This document shows, piece after piece, positions 62,301-64,000 of a stretch of 64,000 nt of DNA. Source of the stretch: Opitutaceae bacterium (GTDB lineage Bacteria > Verrucomicrobiota > Verrucomicrobiia > Opitutales > Opitutaceae); contig JABTUS010000004.1 of NCBI GenBank assembly GCA_015075305.1, positions 174,679 through 238,678 of the forward strand, given 5' to 3'. The number at the start of each line of letters is the position of its first letter. Position 1 is the stretch's first letter. The notes under the pieces were generated by a model that worked only from the letters and a program-made list of their open reading frames with translations, did no database searches and had not been told where the DNA came from. The translations under genes and the position numbers were made by a program.

Positions 62301-64000
62301 TTAGAAGCGGGCGTTGAGGCCGACGGTCCAGGTGACTCCGAATTCGCGCCAGTCGATGATCTGCGCATAGGAGGGCAGGATGCCCTTGTCGTCGCGCCAT
62401 TCAATCTTGCGCTCGGAGTAGAGGATGTCCCTTCCGCTGAGGAAGAGGTTGTAGCGCTTGCTGAGGATGTAGTTCAGATTGAGGTCCACGCGGGTTTCAG
62501 CGGGTGCGATGCGACGGATGACGTTGCCGTCGGCGAGCACGATCTGGCCGGAGAGTTCATTGTCATTGCGATAGGTTGCGCGGAGCTGGGCGTAGAAGCG
62601 TCGTCCGATGTACTGGAGGCCGGCTCCCCCGAAGCGGTTGGCCGTCATCGTGATCGTTTTGACGCTCGGAGTGAATGTGATGGGGTTGCCGCTGGGGCTC
62701 GTTAGCGTGACGGGCTCGGAGACCGCTGGCTTCGCCAGTTCCTTTGCCGAGAAGGTCAGGAAGCCCTGGAAGTTCCTGCCCCAGCGTCCGAACACGGAGA
62801 GATCATGGATGATCTGGACCTCCACGCCCTTTGTGGCCTGCTTGCTCGTGCTGTTGGAAGAGGTGGTCAGGCGCCAGTCCTCGTAGTCGGCCGGATCCAG
62901 CCCGAGGATGGGAAGAACAGTTTGGAAGACCGGAGAGTCGTCGAAGGAAGTGAAAGTGACAACCTGGTTGGTGACGGACTTGTGGTAGCCCGCGATGGAC
63001 ACCTGTCCGCTTTCGCCAAGCCGGTAGGCCAGTTCGATGTCCCAGTTCTGTGATGTCTCCGGTTTGATCTGCGGGTTGGCAACCGAGATCGTGCCCCGCG
63101 TGCCGTCCGCGGCAATGGGCACGCTTTCGTTTATGGTGAAACTGTTGTTGCCCGAGACGAGGCCTTGCGTGCCGTTTTCGAGATCCGGAAGCTTGAAGGA
63201 GCGTGAGTAGGCCAGCTTGATGTCGAGCTTCTTCGTCAGCTTGAACTGTGTGTTGAAGCTGAATGACGGATCCCCCCTGTATCTGGTGCTGATTTCGCGG
63301 AGAGGCTGGAGCTGGCGCATGCGGGACTCCAGCGAAGCGTTGTTGGGTCCGAGAATGTGATCGGGATACTTCACGCCCGCGGTTGTCATCCGTGAAAGCA
63401 GGGCTGAATCACTCAGAAAATTCGTGATGGTTGTCGTGGTGCCGTCGGCGTTGGTGCGGATGGAGTTCGTGGCGGTCAGCTTCACGCCCGTGCGGTAGAA
63501 ATTGTCGACATAGATGAGCCCGTCGGGAGTCTTGGCGTAGTCCCAGCGTGCATCCGTGTAGGGGCCGCGCCCCACGCGCTTTGAAGTCTCCTGGCGGGCG
63601 CCCGCAACTACGAAGAGCCGGTTGTTCAGGAAGCTGCCCGACAGCATCGCGTAGACGGCGTCCTTGGTGTCGGTCATCTGCTTCTGCTGATTGACATAGC
63701 TGTTGTAGTTGTTGATCGCATCCGCGCCGTCGGTGGGCGCCACAAACAGGTCGTTCTTCTGATCGAGCTCGTACAGCTTGTAGGTGGAGGCCCACTGCTG
63801 GGCGGGAAGACCGAAGCCCGGAGACTGCCCCTGGTAGTTGTCGTCGAAGATGTCGGAGATCAGGTAGGATTTCCCTGTGGCCAAAATTTCACGATAGCCG
63901 GTTCCGATTCCGGACTTCTCGGTTTTATCCTGATCGCGGCGCGCTCCGGTCTTGAGGGAGAGCGTGTTCGAACCGATGAAGGGAAGAAAACTGAGGTCGC
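62301..64000 (-). CDS. TonB-dependent receptor, C-terminal part (cut by window end)
   Basis: The frame stays open to the right edge, so this is the 3' part of a receptor gene whose start lies beyond 64000. Barrel-strand segments are plain, e.g. LSLKTGARRDQDK near the edge, KKLDIKLAYSRSFKLPDLENG, QNWDIELAYRLGESG and the closing FGVTWTVGLNARF with terminal Phe. The plug and signal peptide are outside the window. It should import an oligosaccharide released by the pectin-directed enzymes encoded next to it, with which it shares strand and tight spacing. Confidence 0.92.
   Translation of the reverse strand, partial: DLSFLPFIGSNTLSLKTGARRDQDKTEKSGIGTGYREILATGKSYLISDIFDDNYQGQSPGFGLPAQQWASTYKLYELDQKNDLFVAPTDGADAINNYNSYVNQQKQMTDTKDAVYAMLSGSFLNNRLFVVAGARQETSKRVGRGPYTDARWDYAKTPDGLIYVDNFYRTGVKLTATNSIRTNADGTTTTITNFLSDSALLSRMTTAGVKYPDHILGPNNASLESRMRQLQPLREISTRYRGDPSFSFNTQFKLTKKLDIKLAYSRSFKLPDLENGTQGLVSGNNSFTINESVPIAADGTRGTISVANPQIKPETSQNWDIELAYRLGESGQVSIAGYHKSVTNQVVTFTSFDDSPVFQTVLPILGLDPADYEDWRLTTSSNSTSKQATKGVEVQIIHDLSVFGRWGRNFQGFLTFSAKELAKPAVSEPVTLTSPSGNPITFTPSVKTITMTANRFGGAGLQYIGRRFYAQLRATYRNDNELSGQIVLADGNVIRRIAPAETRVDLNLNYILSKRYNLFLSGRDILYSERKIEWRDDKGILPSYAQIIDWREFGVTWTVGLNARF

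Overview
The window looks like a chromosomal stretch of a GC-rich member of the Verrucomicrobiota, most likely the family Opitutaceae. This is inferred from protein style: two TonB-dependent receptors with the plug-domain wording typical of that group, many secreted sugar-related proteins, VPDSG-like C-terminal sorting tails, several Gfo/Idh/MocA oxidoreductases, and immunoglobulin-repeat proteins with a tandem C-terminal beta domain. I see no rRNA, tRNA, IS transposase, phage block or CRISPR array.

Positions 1-16687 are carbohydrate genes, mostly on the minus strand. A tight run (9811 down to 321) encodes the two halves of a split transketolase, three secreted proteins (one with FG-GAP repeats) and a TonB-dependent receptor. 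An AraC regulator and a divergent type I sulfatase follow. A four-gene run (16687 down to 12488: zinc dehydrogenase, SDR, sugar isomerase, Gfo/Idh oxidoreductase) looks like a sugar oxidation/isomerisation pathway.

Positions 16996-27663 are the most interesting part: an exosortase/PEP-CTERM-type regulatory island. It holds a PrsT-like TPR lipoprotein, a small secreted protein with a VPDSG-like C-terminus, a PrsK-like histidine kinase, a PrsR-like sigma-54 response regulator, a second proline-rich protein with a VPDSG-like C-terminus, and a polysaccharide export lipoprotein. Both small putative cargo genes have convincing -24/-12 (sigma-54) promoters with exact GG-N10-GC spacing, which links the adjacent regulator to its likely targets. 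No exosortase gene is present. The island also carries several copies of a roughly 70-bp interspersed repeat, one of which supplies the last codons and the stop codon of the kinase gene.

Positions 27785-41047 mix envelope polysaccharide genes (GT2, a nucleotide-sugar epimerase, two GT4 enzymes, a glutamine-dependent amidotransferase) with sugar metabolism: an exported sugar isomerase, a NagB protein fused to a LmbE-like domain that appears to have lost its metal site, two Gfo/Idh oxidoreductases and an MFS transporter. Positions 41068-49871 hold a very large matrixin-like protease with nine Ig-like repeats, a small overlapping secreted partner, a DUF6250-like protein, a ThuA protein, an ACS-family MFS transporter and a YchJ-like protein.

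Positions 49971-64000 resemble a pectin or rhamnogalacturonan utilisation locus: two sialidase-like propellers, an (alpha/alpha)6 glycosidase translationally coupled to a two-domain beta-helix/DUF6298-like enzyme, a hybrid histidine kinase, a PL1 pectate lyase, a DUF3826 protein and the C-terminal part of a second TonB-dependent receptor that runs off the window edge.
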